64,000 nt of DNA from Hyphomicrobiales bacterium (GCA_900472925.1 UCJU01000021.1:47597-111596), one strand, 5' to 3'. Shown: positions 15,345-25,177, counted from the first letter of the stretch. The notes: generated from the letters alone by a model not told the origin. Translations and numbers: made by a program.

Positions 15345-17786
15345 ATGCAAACTCATGCTCGAGCCGTTGTCATCGGCGGCGGTTGTGTCGGCGCTGCCAT
15401 TCTTTACGGCCTTACCAAGCGCGGCTGGACGGATGTCGCTCTTCTGGAGCGCACCCAGCTTACGGCGGGATCGACATGGCATGCCGCAGGGCTTATTCCT
15501 TCCTATGCGCGCAGCATCAACATTGGTCGTATGATTGCAAAGACGATCGAGATCTATGAAGGTCTCGAGGAAGAAACCGGCCAGCATGTCGGTTGGCACA
15601 AATGCGGGCAGCTCCGTATCGCCAACACGCGGGACCGTCTCGACGAATACAAAAGCTACATGAGCGTCGCCGCCGTACAAGGCATCCGCGCTGAGTTGGT
15701 AACACCGCAGGAAGCCCGCGAGCTTTGGCCTCTTCTCGAGAATAACAAGGAGATGTTGGCTGCCCTCTACCATCCCGACGATGGTCACATCGCGCCGGCC
15801 GACGTCACCCAGGCAATGGCAAAAGGTGCACGCGATCGCGGCGCTAAAATTTATCTGAACACTGAAGTAAAGGGCTTTGAGCGCCTGCCAGGCGGCGAGT
15901 GGAAGATCATCACCAACAATGGTGATATCATCTGCGAGCATATCATTTCCGCGACTGGAAACTACGCACGCCAGACCGGTGCAATGCTCGGCCTTGAAAT
16001 TCCGGCTATCCCCATCCTTCACCAATACTGGATCACCGACGCTGTCCCTGAAATCGTTGAACGCAAGCGCCAGGGACTGCCTGAAATGCCGATCCTGCGA
16101 GACGAAGGGTTCGAGGGATATCTTCGCGAAGAAGGCGATGGCCTCATGTTCGGACCCTATGAAAAAACCGAGCATTTGAAGCTGTTTGCGGAAAACGGTG
16201 TTCCGGAATGGTTCGGTGCGGACCTCGTGGAAGAGGACTTCGATGCCGTGGCCTGGAACTGGGAAACGGCAATGGAAATGGTCCCGGCACTGGGGCGTGT
16301 CGGCATCAAAGCGAATGTGCGCGGCCCGTTTCAGATGACTGCGGACGAATTGCCACTCGTGGGACCGGCATGGGGACTGGAAAATGTCTGGATCGCTGAA
16401 GGTGTTCCGGGCGGCATTCTCTGGGGTGGAGCCATCGGTTACTACCTTTCCGAGCGCATCGTTGAAGGCGCAAACAGCCTCGATACGTCGGAACTCGACC
16501 CTCGCCGTTTCGGTGACTACGCCAACAAGGAGTGGACGCGCCAAAAGGTCAAGGAAAGCTGGGGTACCCATGCCGAATTGCATTACCCCGGTCAGGACAT
16601 GCCCGCTGCCCGACCGCAAAAAACGGCACCTTCCTATGACCTGCTCTCCAAGCACGGCGCGGTTTGGGGCGTACTGGATGGGTGGGAAATTCCGAACTGG
16701 TTCGCTCCCGAAGGCGTAGAGGCCAAGAACCAGAATAGCTGGCGTTGGACCCAGAAGGGCAACTACGTCGCTGAGGAGGTGAATGCAGTCCGTACCGCAG
16801 TTGGCCTCGTGGAAATGACTCCGATGACAAAGTTCGAAGTTTCGGGCTCCGGCGCGGAAGCCTGGCTGGATGGCATTCTGGCAAACCGTCTCCCGAAGGT
16901 CGGCCGCGTGAACCTTAGTCACCATCTCACGAAGAACGGCGGCGTTCAGGCTGAATACGTGGTTGCCCGGCTCGAAGATGGCACTTTCTACATGATCTCG
17001 ACGCCTCGCGCCGAACGTTGGAACTTCGATGATCTTTCAAAGCTCCTCCCGGCCGATGGCAGCGTACAGTTGCGCAACGTCAGCAATGAGCGTGGATGCT
17101 TTACCGTGGTGGGACCAAAAGCCCGTGAGGTTTTACAAAGCATTACCGAGTTGGACCTCTCCAACGAAGCGTTCCCATGGTTCAGCGTAAAATCGGGAAC
17201 GGTGGGACTGGCCACGGACGTGCGGTTGCTTCGCGTAAACTATGAGGGCGAACTTGGCTGGGAACTGTACCATCCCCTTCCATATCAGCGTCACCTACTG
17301 GAGGCCATCATGGCTGCCGGTGAGCCACATGGTCTGCGACTGATTGGATATCATGCACTGGAGCCACTCCGCCTGGAGAAATCGTATCGGGCTATGTACC
17401 GTGACATGAACCCTGAACTCACCGCCTGGGAAAGCAGTCTCGATCGCTTTATTCGGCTCGACAAAGGCGATTTCATTGGCAAAGCAGCGCTGGTGCGCCA
17501 GAAGGAAGACGGCGTGAAACAGCGTTCCGTCACCATTGCCATCGATACGGATGGCGCAAGTTCCCTGATCCATGAAGGTGTCTACCACGAAGGTAAGCTG
17601 GTGGGGCGCATCACCTCCGGAAGCTACGCCTATACACTTGGCCATGATGTCGCTTTCGCGCTTCTTCCGGTGGAACTCGGAACACCCGGGACCGAACTGG
17701 AGGTGCCGGTTCTCGGTGAGACGCGAAAGGCAAGGGTGATCCCGGAATCTCCCTACGATCCGGAAGCTCTGCGCGGTCGCATGTGA
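15345..17786 (+). CDS. Dimethylglycine/sarcosine-dehydrogenase-like flavoenzyme (FAD + GcvT domains)
   Basis: 813 aa. I chose the ATG at 15345, preceded by AAGGGA and starting [13 protein letters not shown]; the open frame upstream overlaps the LysR gene antisense. The N-terminal FAD domain has GGGCVGAAI and [10 protein letters not shown]; in the animal enzymes the His in this motif carries covalent FAD. From about residue 490 to the end is a GcvT-like tetrahydrofolate domain ([32 protein letters not shown]). The family oxidatively demethylates N-methyl-glycines, passing the one-carbon unit to tetrahydrofolate and electrons to ETF. Both partners (EtfBA, PurU) follow in the operon. The exact N-methylated substrate is unproven. 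Confidence 0.92.
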   Translation: MQTHARAVVIGGGCVGAAILYGLTKRGWTDVALLERTQLTAGSTWHAAGLIPSYARSINIGRMIAKTIEIYEGLEEETGQHVGWHKCGQLRIANTRDRLDEYKSYMSVAAVQGIRAELVTPQEARELWPLLENNKEMLAALYHPDDGHIAPADVTQAMAKGARDRGAKIYLNTEVKGFERLPGGEWKIITNNGDIICEHIISATGNYARQTGAMLGLEIPAIPILHQYWITDAVPEIVERKRQGLPEMPILRDEGFEGYLREEGDGLMFGPYEKTEHLKLFAENGVPEWFGADLVEEDFDAVAWNWETAMEMVPALGRVGIKANVRGPFQMTADELPLVGPAWGLENVWIAEGVPGGILWGGAIGYYLSERIVEGANSLDTSELDPRRFGDYANKEWTRQKVKESWGTHAELHYPGQDMPAARPQKTAPSYDLLSKHGAVWGVLDGWEIPNWFAPEGVEAKNQNSWRWTQKGNYVAEEVNAVRTAVGLVEMTPMTKFEVSGSGAEAWLDGILANRLPKVGRVNLSHHLTKNGGVQAEYVVARLEDGTFYMISTPRAERWNFDDLSKLLPADGSVQLRNVSNERGCFTVVGPKAREVLQSITELDLSNEAFPWFSVKSGTVGLATDVRLLRVNYEGELGWELYHPLPYQRHLLEAIMAAGEPHGLRLIGYHALEPLRLEKSYRAMYRDMNPELTAWESSLDRFIRLDKGDFIGKAALVRQKEDGVKQRSVTIAIDTDGASSLIHEGVYHEGKLVGRITSGSYAYTLGHDVAFALLPVELGTPGTELEVPVLGETRKARVIPESPYDPEALRGRM

Positions 17787-17815
17787 CTAACGACGACATA
17801 AGAAAGAACATTGCT

Positions 17816-18565
17816 ATGAACGTTTTGGTCACAGTTAAGCGCGTCGTTGATTACAATGTGAAGATCCGCGTCAGATCGGATGGGTCGGGTGTCGAGCTTT
17901 CCAATGTGAAGATGTCGATGAACCCATTCGACGAGATTTCGGTCGAGGAGGCATTGCGGCTTAAGGAAGCCGGTACGGCTTCTGAGGTCGTTGTGGTTTC
18001 AATCGGGCCTGCAAAAGCCGAGGAAACGCTGCGCACGGCGCTTGCCATGGGTGCCGACCGCGCCATCCTTGTTGAGACCGAAGATGCGGTCGAGCCGCTG
18101 GCCGTTGCCAAAATCGTCAAAGCCGTTGTCGAGGCCGAACAGCCGGGTCTCGTCATCGTCGGCAAGCAAGCAATCGACGATGACAGTAACCAGACTGGCC
18201 AGATGTTATCCGCCTTGCTCGGATGGTCGCAGGGTACATTTGCCTCGAAACTCGAGATCGGGGACGGCGCAGCCAGTGTGACACGCGAAGTCGATGGTGG
18301 CCTGCAGACCGTCAAGCTGAAGCTTCCCGCCGTTGTGACGACCGACCTGCGCCTCAACGAGCCGCGCTACGCATCACTGCCCAACATCATGAAAGCCAAG
18401 AAGAGACCGCTGGATAAGAAGACTCCTGCCGATTTCGGTATCGATATCACCCCGCGCCTGAAAGTTCTCAACACCGAAGAACCAAGTGGTCGCAAGGCAG
18501 GCATCAAGGTGAAGTCGGTCGCCGAACTCGTCGAAAAGTTGAGAAACGAAGCCGGCGTTCTGTAA
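17816..18565 (+). CDS. etfB: Electron transfer flavoprotein beta subunit
   Basis: 249 aa starting at the ATG at 17816 ([19 protein letters not shown]), which matches the usual N terminus of EtfB. The AMP-binding pattern and the ETF-beta signature region [27 protein letters not shown] are present. Together with EtfA it accepts electrons from flavin dehydrogenases and delivers them to ETF-ubiquinone oxidoreductase. It begins 29 bp after the demethylating flavoenzyme, so this pair looks dedicated to that enzyme. The ribosome site is weak. Confidence 0.95.
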   Translation: MNVLVTVKRVVDYNVKIRVRSDGSGVELSNVKMSMNPFDEISVEEALRLKEAGTASEVVVVSIGPAKAEETLRTALAMGADRAILVETEDAVEPLAVAKIVKAVVEAEQPGLVIVGKQAIDDDSNQTGQMLSALLGWSQGTFASKLEIGDGAASVTREVDGGLQTVKLKLPAVVTTDLRLNEPRYASLPNIMKAKKRPLDKKTPADFGIDITPRLKVLNTEEPSGRKAGIKVKSVAELVEKLRNEAGVL

Positions 18566-18589
18566 GCCTCAGGAAAGAGATAAGCGACC

Positions 18590-19519
18590 ATGACCATTCT
18601 TCTTCTTGCGGACCACGACACCGCAACCCTTTCGGACCAAACCGCCAAGGCGCTGACAGCTGCGCAGAAAATCGGAAGCGACATCCACGTGCTGGTCGCT
18701 GGCAACTGCGCTCAGGCAGCCGCTGATCAGGCCGCGAAGCTTTCCGGCGTCAGTAAGGTTCTTCTGGCCGATAGCGACGATCTGGCCAACAACCTTGCAG
18801 AGCCACTTTCGGCACTGATCGTCTCGCTGGCTCCAGCTTATGACACAATCATCACGGCTGCGACGTCGGTCGGCAAGAACGTCTTACCGCGCGTGGCAGC
18901 CCTGCTCGACGTGGCGCAGATTTCGGAAATCATCGAGGTGGTCTCAGCCGATACGTTCAAGCGTCCGATCTATGCCGGGAATGCCATCCAGACCGTACAA
19001 TCCACCGACGCTAAGAAGGTGATCACCGTTCGCACAGCCGGCTTCGCTTCGGCTGAAGGGGGAGGATCTGCAACGGTCGAGACAATTTCTGCCGCTGCCA
19101 ATCCAGGTCTGTCGACCTTCGTCAGAGATGCATTATCCTCGTCAGATCGCCCTGAACTGACATCTGCAAAGATCATCATTTCCGGTGGGCGCGCCCTTGG
19201 CTCGTCGGAGAAATTCCGGGAGGTCATCCTTCCGGTGGCAGACAAGCTGGGTGCAGCCGTCGGCGCTTCCCGTGCCGCCGTGGATGCCGGTTATGCGCCG
19301 AACGATTGGCAGGTCGGCCAGACGGGCAAGGTCGTTGCCCCGCAGCTTTACATCGCGGTCGGCATCTCTGGTGCCATCCAGCATCTCGCCGGGATGAAGG
19401 ACTCGAAGGTCATCGTCGCCATAAACAAGGACGACGAAGCGCCAATCTTCCAGGTTGCCGATTACGGCCTTGTTGGCGATCTCTTCGAATTGCTTCCAGA
19501 GTTGCAGACCGCTTTGTAA
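18590..19519 (+). CDS. etfA: Electron transfer flavoprotein alpha subunit
   Basis: 309 aa; AGGAAAGAG precedes the ATG. The C-terminal FAD-binding domain has the ETF-alpha signature ([55 protein letters not shown]). It binds the FAD of the heterodimer and partners EtfB encoded 24 bp upstream. Length is normal for bacterial EtfA. Confidence 0.96.
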   Translation: MTILLLADHDTATLSDQTAKALTAAQKIGSDIHVLVAGNCAQAAADQAAKLSGVSKVLLADSDDLANNLAEPLSALIVSLAPAYDTIITAATSVGKNVLPRVAALLDVAQISEIIEVVSADTFKRPIYAGNAIQTVQSTDAKKVITVRTAGFASAEGGGSATVETISAAANPGLSTFVRDALSSSDRPELTSAKIIISGGRALGSSEKFREVILPVADKLGAAVGASRAAVDAGYAPNDWQVGQTGKVVAPQLYIAVGISGAIQHLAGMKDSKVIVAINKDDEAPIFQVADYGLVGDLFELLPELQTAL

Positions 19520-19547
19520 TCCATCGCCTACTCACCTCCAACACTGA

Positions 19548-19572
19548 ACCGCCGAAAAAATATTCGAGCGGT
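19548..19572 (+). promoter_or_regulatory. Stem-loop between etfA and purU
   Basis: ACCGCCGAA pairs with TTCG and GCGGT (one bulged A) around a 6-nt A/T loop. It sits in the 85-bp gap between etfA and purU. With no T-run directly after it, it may modulate expression or stability of the downstream gene rather than end transcription. Confidence 0.35.
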
Positions 19573-19604
19573 CACCGTTTTCTGCTGCATGAGGGAAGAC
19601 CCGA

Positions 19605-20489
19605 ATGAAAAGCTACGTACTCACTGTCACCTGTCAGTCGACACGCGGTATCGTCGCCGCCATCACGGCCTATCTCTGCGAAAAAGGCTGCAATATCACG
19701 GATAGCTCGCAGTTTGACGATCAGGAGACGGGCCTCTTTTTCATGCGGCTGACCTTTGTCAGCGAACAGGGCGTCGATCGGCACCAACTTGAAACAGGGC
19801 TTGAACCCATTGCCGTCGCCTTCGGCATGAAGGCAACGATCAACGACGGTGACTATCGAATGAAAGTGCTGCTGATGGTCTCGCGCTTCGGCCATTGCCT
19901 GAACGACCTTCTCTACCGATGGAAGATAGGTGCGCTGCCGATCGAGATCGTCGGCGTCGTCTCAAACCACTTCGATTATCAGAAGGTGACCGTAAATCAC
20001 GATATTCCGTTCCACCACATAAACGTCAGTAAGGAAAACAAGGCCCAGGCAGAGGCCGCGCTGATGGATGTCGTCGATCAGTCGGGTGCAGAACTCATCG
20101 TATTGGCGCGCTACATGCAGGTTCTGTCAGACGCCGTTTGTAAAAAAATGTCCGGTCGTATCATTAACATTCACCACTCCTTCCTGCCCAGTTTCAAGGG
20201 CGCCAACCCCTACAAGCAGGCCTATCAACGCGGCGTCAAATTGATCGGCGCAACGGCTCATTACGTGACCGCAGACCTTGATGAGGGGCCGATCATCGAG
20301 CAGGACGTTGCCCGTGTTACCCATGCCCAGTCGCCGGACGACTACGTTTCCATTGGTCGTGACGTCGAAAGTCAGGTTCTCGCCCGTGCTGTGCACGCTC
20401 ATATCCATCACCGCGTGTTCATGAATGGCAACAAGACCATCGTCTTTCCGCCAAGCCCAGGCTCGTACAAGTCTGAACGCATGGGCTGA
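19605..20489 (+). CDS. purU: Formyltetrahydrofolate deformylase
   Basis: 294 aa. An N-terminal ACT-like regulatory domain (about residues 1-85) is followed by a formyltransferase-fold catalytic domain with [50 protein letters not shown] and the catalytic Asp in [10 protein letters not shown]. It hydrolyses 10-formyltetrahydrofolate to formate and tetrahydrofolate. Next to an N-demethylating, folate-dependent flavoenzyme it would regenerate tetrahydrofolate and dispose of the one-carbon units as formate. GAGGGAAG precedes the ATG. Confidence 0.96.
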   Translation: MKSYVLTVTCQSTRGIVAAITAYLCEKGCNITDSSQFDDQETGLFFMRLTFVSEQGVDRHQLETGLEPIAVAFGMKATINDGDYRMKVLLMVSRFGHCLNDLLYRWKIGALPIEIVGVVSNHFDYQKVTVNHDIPFHHINVSKENKAQAEAALMDVVDQSGAELIVLARYMQVLSDAVCKKMSGRIINIHHSFLPSFKGANPYKQAYQRGVKLIGATAHYVTADLDEGPIIEQDVARVTHAQSPDDYVSIGRDVESQVLARAVHAHIHHRVFMNGNKTIVFPPSPGSYKSERMG

Positions 20490-20571
20490 TCAGCGCCAGA
20501 CTGTTCGATGCTGAGAGGTTAGGTTTACTGTTCGTACAATCGACCGGTGCCACTCCCAGAAGCTTGCAGCG

Positions 20572-21378
20572 TTACTGAGCGAACCGGTCTATATATTGCG
20601 CGACTTGTGAAGGATCTTCCCAGTGGGGATTGTGGCCAAACCCGTCTAAAAGAACTGAATGCGGTTCAGCCAGCGCTTCTTGAAGGGCACGCTGATGGTG
20701 CGCGTCGAAAAGTGTATCCGCGCTGCCAGCAATGCAGAGGATCGGTGCGGAAATACGTTCGGCGATAACAGTCAGGTCAAGTCTGGAAAGTTCATGGAGG
20801 ATGCCTTGCCAGATGGCCGCGGGCATCGCCGCCGCCTCCTCGCTCGCAAACGTCAAAAATGTATCGTCGACAGGATGCGGACAGGCGTGCCAGAGAGTGA
20901 AAAAAGGATCGGCGGGATCGATCGGATCGCTCAATTCCATGATCTCCTTCGTCACGACATCCCCCTCAGGAAAGGCAGGGCGCAGGGTGCCGGAAATCAA
21001 TACGAGCGCTTCGATCTTTTTGGGCAGAAGGTCGCAAATTACCATGCCGATCATGGCCCCCATGGAATGACCGACGACAATGCAGCGTTCGATGCCGAGG
21101 GCTACAAGCAAGGCCGAGACATCATCGGCAAAATCGGCGACTGCCAGACCGCCGCCTGCCGCAGAAACGCCATGGCCGGGCAGGTCCGGGATGACAAGGC
21201 GATAGCCCGAAAGCCAGGGCTCCAGCAGAGAGAAGCTTCGGCTGGAATCCGAATAGCCGTGTAGGAGCAGAAGCACTTTACCCGGCCCACCACTATCGAC
21301 AAAAGCCATCGGGCGGCCATCAGACAGGATCAGTCGGCGCTTGCGGTTCGTCCAGCCGCGCTGATCGACGCTTGTCAC
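20572..21378 (-). CDS. Alpha/beta hydrolase, translationally coupled to a choline-binding-like protein
   Basis: 268 aa starting at GTG 21378, which overlaps the stop of the preceding gene as GTGA; the longer open frame overlaps that gene more. The alpha/beta-hydrolase core is clear: oxyanion region LLLHGYSDSSRS, nucleophile GHSMGAMIG, Asp in IAGSADTLFDA and His in FGHNPHWEDP. There is no signal peptide, so it is cytoplasmic. The coupling to a ChoX-like binding protein suggests that it hydrolyses an ester or amide of a quaternary amine, but this is inference. Confidence 0.9.
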   Translation of the reverse strand: MTSVDQRGWTNRKRRLILSDGRPMAFVDSGGPGKVLLLLHGYSDSSRSFSLLEPWLSGYRLVIPDLPGHGVSAAGGGLAVADFADDVSALLVALGIERCIVVGHSMGAMIGMVICDLLPKKIEALVLISGTLRPAFPEGDVVTKEIMELSDPIDPADPFFTLWHACPHPVDDTFLTFASEEAAAMPAAIWQGILHELSRLDLTVIAERISAPILCIAGSADTLFDAHHQRALQEALAEPHSVLLDGFGHNPHWEDPSQVAQYIDRFAQ

Positions 21379-22310
21379 GGGAACAGCTTCGCCTTGACGA
21401 GATCGCGCCCAGGCTTGCCGTCGAAACTCGTCACACCGTCCAGCCATGTATCGAGCCGCTGCGGTTCGCTGACCAGCGCCTTCATAGCGGCATCCTCCGG
21501 CGAAAGGCCGTCCGTCATGAGATAGCCCATACCCTTGTTCTCGAAATCGATGTCAAAGGTGAGGTTGGTCAGCAATTTCGCGACATTCGGGCATTCCTGG
21601 AGATAGCCTTTGCGGACCTGTGTTGAAACGGTGGCCGCGCCGAAATCCGGGCCATAAAATTTATCTCCACCCGTGAGGTACTTTATGTCGAAGGCCGTGT
21701 TCATCGGATGCGGCGCCCAGCCTTGAAAGACAATAAAGGACTGTTTTTTAATGTTGCGCTGGACTTCGGCCAGCATACCCTGCTCGCTCGATTCCACCAC
21801 ATCCCAGTCAGAGAGGCCCAGTGCGGGGTCTTTGGCCGCGTCGAGCATCAGCTGGTTCGAGCCGGGTTCGATGCCATACATCTTCTTGTTGAACTTATCG
21901 GAGAATTTCTGCAGATCGGAAAAATCCTTAACCCCGGCTTCCCAGACGTAGGTCGGCACGGCAAAGGTGTATTTTGCGCCTTTAAGATTGGTCACGACAT
22001 CCTCGACCGATCCATCCTCCTTATACGGCTTGTAATAGCTCACCATGGCCGGGTTCCAGTAGCCGAGGAAGACGTCGAGATCCTTGTTCTTCAGGCTCAG
22101 GTAGATGACATCGATACCAAGCAGCGAGCTTTGAGGTTCATACCCAAGCGCTTTCAGCAGCGTAGATGCGACACCGGTGGTGAAGGCAAGATCGTTCCAG
22201 CCCGGTTCGGCCATGCGAACCACTTTGCATGTCTGTGGGTCGGCCGCGATGGCCGGTAATGCCAGCGTGCCGAAGAGGATGGAAAGTATGCCTGCTTTCA
22301 AATGCTGCAT
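21375..22310 (-). CDS. ChoX-like quaternary-amine binding protein without a local permease
   Basis: 311 aa with a signal peptide ending near AIA-AD. The mature protein matches the glycine-betaine/choline binding family (OpuAC/ChoX): EPGWNDLAFTTGVASTLLKALGY, then SLKNKDLDVFLGYWNPAM, which closely resembles choline-specific ChoX of rhizobia. Aromatic residues suitable for a cation box are present. GAGAGG precedes the ATG. No permease or ATPase of this system lies in the window, so it must use one encoded elsewhere or act as an alternative binding protein. It is followed by a coupled hydrolase and is divergent from a BetI-like gene. Confidence 0.87.
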   Translation of the reverse strand: MQHLKAGILSILFGTLALPAIAADPQTCKVVRMAEPGWNDLAFTTGVASTLLKALGYEPQSSLLGIDVIYLSLKNKDLDVFLGYWNPAMVSYYKPYKEDGSVEDVVTNLKGAKYTFAVPTYVWEAGVKDFSDLQKFSDKFNKKMYGIEPGSNQLMLDAAKDPALGLSDWDVVESSEQGMLAEVQRNIKKQSFIVFQGWAPHPMNTAFDIKYLTGGDKFYGPDFGAATVSTQVRKGYLQECPNVAKLLTNLTFDIDFENKGMGYLMTDGLSPEDAAMKALVSEPQRLDTWLDGVTSFDGKPGRDLVKAKLFP

Positions 22311-22327
22311 TGTCGTGCCTCTCGGTT

Positions 22328-22363
22328 TTGACCATTCAGATTTTTAATTGTCCCATGGGTCAA
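22328..22363. promoter_or_regulatory. Inverted repeat between choX-like and betI-like genes
   Basis: TTGACC (22328-22333) and GGTCAA (22358-22363) are inverted at 24 bp spacing, with a CCCATGGG palindrome (22352-22359) overlapping the second arm. They lie in the 109-bp divergent promoter region, where a BetI-like repressor would be expected to bind. Site identity is inference. Confidence 0.38.
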
Positions 22364-22419
22364 CATTTGATCTTTCCGGAAGAATTGTCAATGGTGGCGC
22401 GACACGAACGGATTTAGAC

Positions 22420-23016
22420 ATGAAACTCACGAAAATCAGTGCGATCCGCCGCCGCGAACTTCGGCAGGCAGCTTTCGAGGTTCTGCAGCAAGAAGGCATG
22501 GCGGGCGCAACGCTGGAGAAAGTTGCAAGCCACGCTGGTGCCTCAAAAGGCATCGTGCTGCACTACTTCCGGAACAAACAAGAGCTTTTCGAACATGCCA
22601 TGCGCGAGGCCAACGCTTCGCTGAGCCAAGCCGTTATCACACGGCTAAAACGGGCGACGACACCCTATGATCGACTGGAGGCTATCATCGAGGGCAATTT
22701 CGAGGAGCGCTTTTTTCAGCCATCGATCTGCCATGCATGGCTTTCACTTTGCGCCGAGGTGCCACGCGAGCCGCAACTCGCCCGCATTCAGACGGTAATC
22801 CACGCTCGCATGCGCTCCAATCTGATGTCGGCGCTCGTTCATCTCCTGCCGCGCAGCGAGTGCGAAACGGTGGCCCTGGCGATCGCGTCGCTGATCGACG
22901 GATTGTGGCTGCGCGCCGGACTGCAATCTGAAGGCCTGGCGCGCGACACGGCCATTGGGCAGGTGAGAGACTATCTCGAACATCGCATTCCGCGACACTC
23001 AAAGCCTAAACAGTGA
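22420..23016 (+). CDS. BetI-like TetR-family repressor
   Basis: 198 aa starting at the ATG at 22420 (MKLTKISAIRRRELRQAAF). This start matches BetI proteins; the longer frame adds an unrelated leader. The TetR helix-turn-helix GATLEKVASHAGASKGIVLHYFRNKQELFEHAMR is followed by the BetI-type C terminus (IEGNFEERFF ... LIDGLWLRAGLQSEG). BetI senses choline and controls betaine synthesis genes. Here the divergent choX-like/hydrolase pair is the likely target. Confidence 0.88.
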   Translation: MKLTKISAIRRRELRQAAFEVLQQEGMAGATLEKVASHAGASKGIVLHYFRNKQELFEHAMREANASLSQAVITRLKRATTPYDRLEAIIEGNFEERFFQPSICHAWLSLCAEVPREPQLARIQTVIHARMRSNLMSALVHLLPRSECETVALAIASLIDGLWLRAGLQSEGLARDTAIGQVRDYLEHRIPRHSKPKQ

Positions 23017-23197
23017 AAACACGGCGGGTATTCATGCTTCAGGTCTTGAAGGGGGGGTGGCAAGTAGGCGTCCCCAGAAGCGTTGTTGAAAGGGCACTGT
23101 GACTTGGACGCGTGCTGGGGCATTCCTGGCTTGATAATCTGGACGGGCGACACTCGGGTAGGGGCATTTCGTTATCCCGCGGAATATCGTAAACGAA

Positions 23198-23209
23198 CAT
23201 ATCGATATG
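23198..23209. promoter_or_regulatory. 12-bp palindrome at the gntR start
   Basis: CATATCGATATG is a perfect palindrome whose last three bases are the first possible ATG of the GntR-family gene (23207). It could be an autoregulatory site, in which case translation more likely begins at ATG 23219 or 23228. Confidence 0.4.
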
Positions 23210-23947
23210 GTTGTGTGGATGTGCGGGATGATTGAAAATCAAAAGCTGGATGACAGGGAAAAGCAGACCCACCGCAGGGGATTTGGCGTCTCGACAGTCT
23301 ATGAGACGTTACGCAACGAGATCATCGAGCTCAAGCTGGCGCCGGGTAGCCCGATTGATGAAGTTCAGCTTTCGGACCGTTTCGAGCTTTCCAGAACGCC
23401 CATCCGTGAAGCTCTCGTCAAACTCTCTGCCGACGGGCTGATCACCACGCTGACGAACCGCGCAACCATCGTTTCGCAAATTGATTTTCTCGGGCTTCCG
23501 GAGTTTTTCGACGCGCTGACCTTGATGTATCGCGTAACGACGCGGCTTGCTGCTGCAAACCACACCGAAGATGATGTCGTGACCATCAGGGTCTTTCAAA
23601 AGTCGTTTGAGAAGGCTGTGAACGAGCGCGACGTCCTGGCCATGATCTCCACAAACCGTGATTTTCACCTTGCAATCGCCTGGGCTGGTCGCAACAGGCA
23701 CTATACCGAGCTTTTCACCCGTCTGCTCGATGAAGGACGGCGTATCCTGCGGCTCTATTATTCGTCGTTCAATGATGTTTTGCCGCGTCAATACGTGACG
23801 GAGCACGAAGATATGATCCACGCCATCATCGAGCGGGATGTCGCCAAGTCGGACCGGCTCGCTGTCGCGCATGCAGATCAGATCGTACAGCAAATTCGGG
23901 CCTATATCGCGGCCGACAGCCGTCAGAACCTGGATCTAGTCCTTTAA
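23207..23947 (+). CDS. GntR/FadR-family regulator with FCD domain
   Basis: Up to 246 aa; in-frame ATGs at 23207, 23219 and 23228 are all possible and none has a clear ribosome site. The N-terminal winged helix is STVYETLRNEIIELKLAPGSPIDEVQLSDRFELSRTPIREALVKL. The FCD ligand-binding domain follows, with likely metal-binding residues in NRDFHLAI, EHEDMIHAI and AVAHADQ. It lies upstream of, and on the same strand as, the DapA-family gene at 24106, whose promoter has a FadR-type dyad. It is the probable regulator of that gene. Confidence 0.92.
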   Translation: MVVWMCGMIENQKLDDREKQTHRRGFGVSTVYETLRNEIIELKLAPGSPIDEVQLSDRFELSRTPIREALVKLSADGLITTLTNRATIVSQIDFLGLPEFFDALTLMYRVTTRLAAANHTEDDVVTIRVFQKSFEKAVNERDVLAMISTNRDFHLAIAWAGRNRHYTELFTRLLDEGRRILRLYYSSFNDVLPRQYVTEHEDMIHAIIERDVAKSDRLAVAHADQIVQQIRAYIAADSRQNLDLVL

Positions 23948-24017
23948 CTTCTGCGCAGTCATCCTGACGTCTCATGGCGGAACCCCAAATCTGCTTTTAA
24001 AATATTCTTGTATTTTA

Positions 24018-24029
24018 TTTGTCGACAAA
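24018..24029 (+). promoter_or_regulatory. FadR-type operator upstream of the DapA-family gene
   Basis: TTTGTCGACAAA is a perfect 12-bp palindrome, 77 bp upstream of the ATG at 24106. Its core TTGTCGACAA resembles the GT...AC dyads bound by FadR-subfamily GntR proteins. The adjacent FCD-type GntR gene is the obvious candidate to bind it. Confidence 0.55.
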
Positions 24030-24105
24030 AAATCATCGTCGTGTTAGTGGGGTGGTAACTGTTGAGACGGGCCGTTACGCCCCTATGGAAAAACGAGGTT
24101 TAGAC

Positions 24106-25041
24106 ATGGCAGATTCGATTTTCACCGGCTGCATTCCCGCCCTTATGACGCCATGCAATGCTGACCGTACCCCGGATTTTGATGGTCTCGTCAAAAAGGG
24201 CAAGGACCTCATCGCAGCTGGCATGTCGGCCGTCGTCTATTGCGGATCGATGGGTGACTGGCCTTTGTTGACGGATGAAGAGCGCCAGGAAGGCGTCAAG
24301 CGTCTGGCGGAAGCGGGCATTCCCGTCATCGTTGGAACCGGTGCCATCAACACGAAGTCTGCCGTCAGCCACGCCGCGCATGCCGCTAGCGTTGGTGCCA
24401 AGGGCCTGATGGTTATCCCCCGCGTGTTGTCGCGTGGCTCGTCGTCTTCGGCTCAGAAAGCGCATTTTTCTGCTATTCTTGAGGCCGCCAATGGCCTGCC
24501 AGCTGTGATCTACAACAGCCCCTATTATGGGTTTGCGACACGCGCCGAGCTGTTCTTCGATCTTCGTTCGCGCTTCACAAACCTGATCGGTTTTAAGGAA
24601 TTCGGCGGCAAGGCCGATATGACTTACGCTGCAGAGAACATCACCTCTGGTGATGACGATCTGACGTTGATGGTCGGCGTCGATACCGGTGTCTATCATG
24701 GCTTCGTCAATTGTGGCGCAGGTGGTGCCATTACAGGCATCGGTAACGCGCTGCCAAAGGAAGTTCTGCACCTCGTTTCCCTGTGTGAGAAGGCGGCAAA
24801 GGGTGACGCGGCGGCACGCCGTGAAGCGCTGGAACTGGAAGAGGCACTCACCGTATTGTCTGCCTACGACGAAGGCCCGGACCTCGTGCTGCATTACAAG
24901 TATCTGATGGTTCTGAACGGCGACACCGAATATGGTTTGCACTTCAACGAAACCGATGAACTCAGCGCGTCCCAGCGCCGCCAGCTTGAAAACCAGTTTG
25001 CCTTGTTCAAGGCATGGTACGCATCGCGTTATCCAAACTGA
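24106..25041 (+). CDS. DapA-family lyase, close to 1-pyrroline-4-hydroxy-2-carboxylate deaminase
   Basis: 311 aa from the ATG at 24106 (MADSIFTGCIPALMTPC), preceded by GAGG; the longer frame has no support. It is a TIM-barrel Schiff-base enzyme with the catalytic Lys in LIGFKEFGG and Tyr in VIYNSPYYGF. The segments AVVYCGSMGDWPLLTDEER and GLMVIPRVLSRGS closely resemble, from memory, the rhizobial hydroxyproline-pathway deaminase rather than true dihydrodipicolinate synthase. That enzyme converts pyrroline-hydroxycarboxylate to 2-oxoglutarate semialdehyde. No other hydroxyproline gene lies in the window, so the assignment is not certain. Confidence 0.82.
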   Translation: MADSIFTGCIPALMTPCNADRTPDFDGLVKKGKDLIAAGMSAVVYCGSMGDWPLLTDEERQEGVKRLAEAGIPVIVGTGAINTKSAVSHAAHAASVGAKGLMVIPRVLSRGSSSSAQKAHFSAILEAANGLPAVIYNSPYYGFATRAELFFDLRSRFTNLIGFKEFGGKADMTYAAENITSGDDDLTLMVGVDTGVYHGFVNCGAGGAITGIGNALPKEVLHLVSLCEKAAKGDAAARREALELEEALTVLSAYDEGPDLVLHYKYLMVLNGDTEYGLHFNETDELSASQRRQLENQFALFKAWYASRYPN

Positions 25042-25074
25042 AACCCGTTGCCGTTTTGGTAGCTATTCCAAAGA

Positions 25075-25099
25075 AAATGCGCCCGGTCCGGGCGCATTT
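25075..25099. terminator. Bidirectional terminator hairpin between convergent genes
   Basis: The 12-bp arms AAATGCGCCCGG and CCGGGCGCATTT are perfectly complementary around one base, giving a short-loop GC-rich hairpin. On the minus strand it is followed by TTTTCTTTGG, and on the plus strand its 3' arm ends in TTT. It lies between the convergent DapA-family and chemoreceptor genes, with its near edge 34 bp from the DapA-family stop. Confidence 0.8.
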
Positions 25100-25177
25100 G
25101 CGTTTCTGGTATCTGACTGAGACGAGATTGGGCTCTGTGATCTCCCGGGCTTCAACGTTAACGCCAAAGCACGATAT

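Noticed and set aside
15330..16925. A 531-codon open frame antisense to the flavoenzyme gene
   Set aside because: It mirrors the codon pattern of the GC-rich sense gene, which has full domain support. The antisense product shows no recognisable domain and overlaps real coding sequence throughout.
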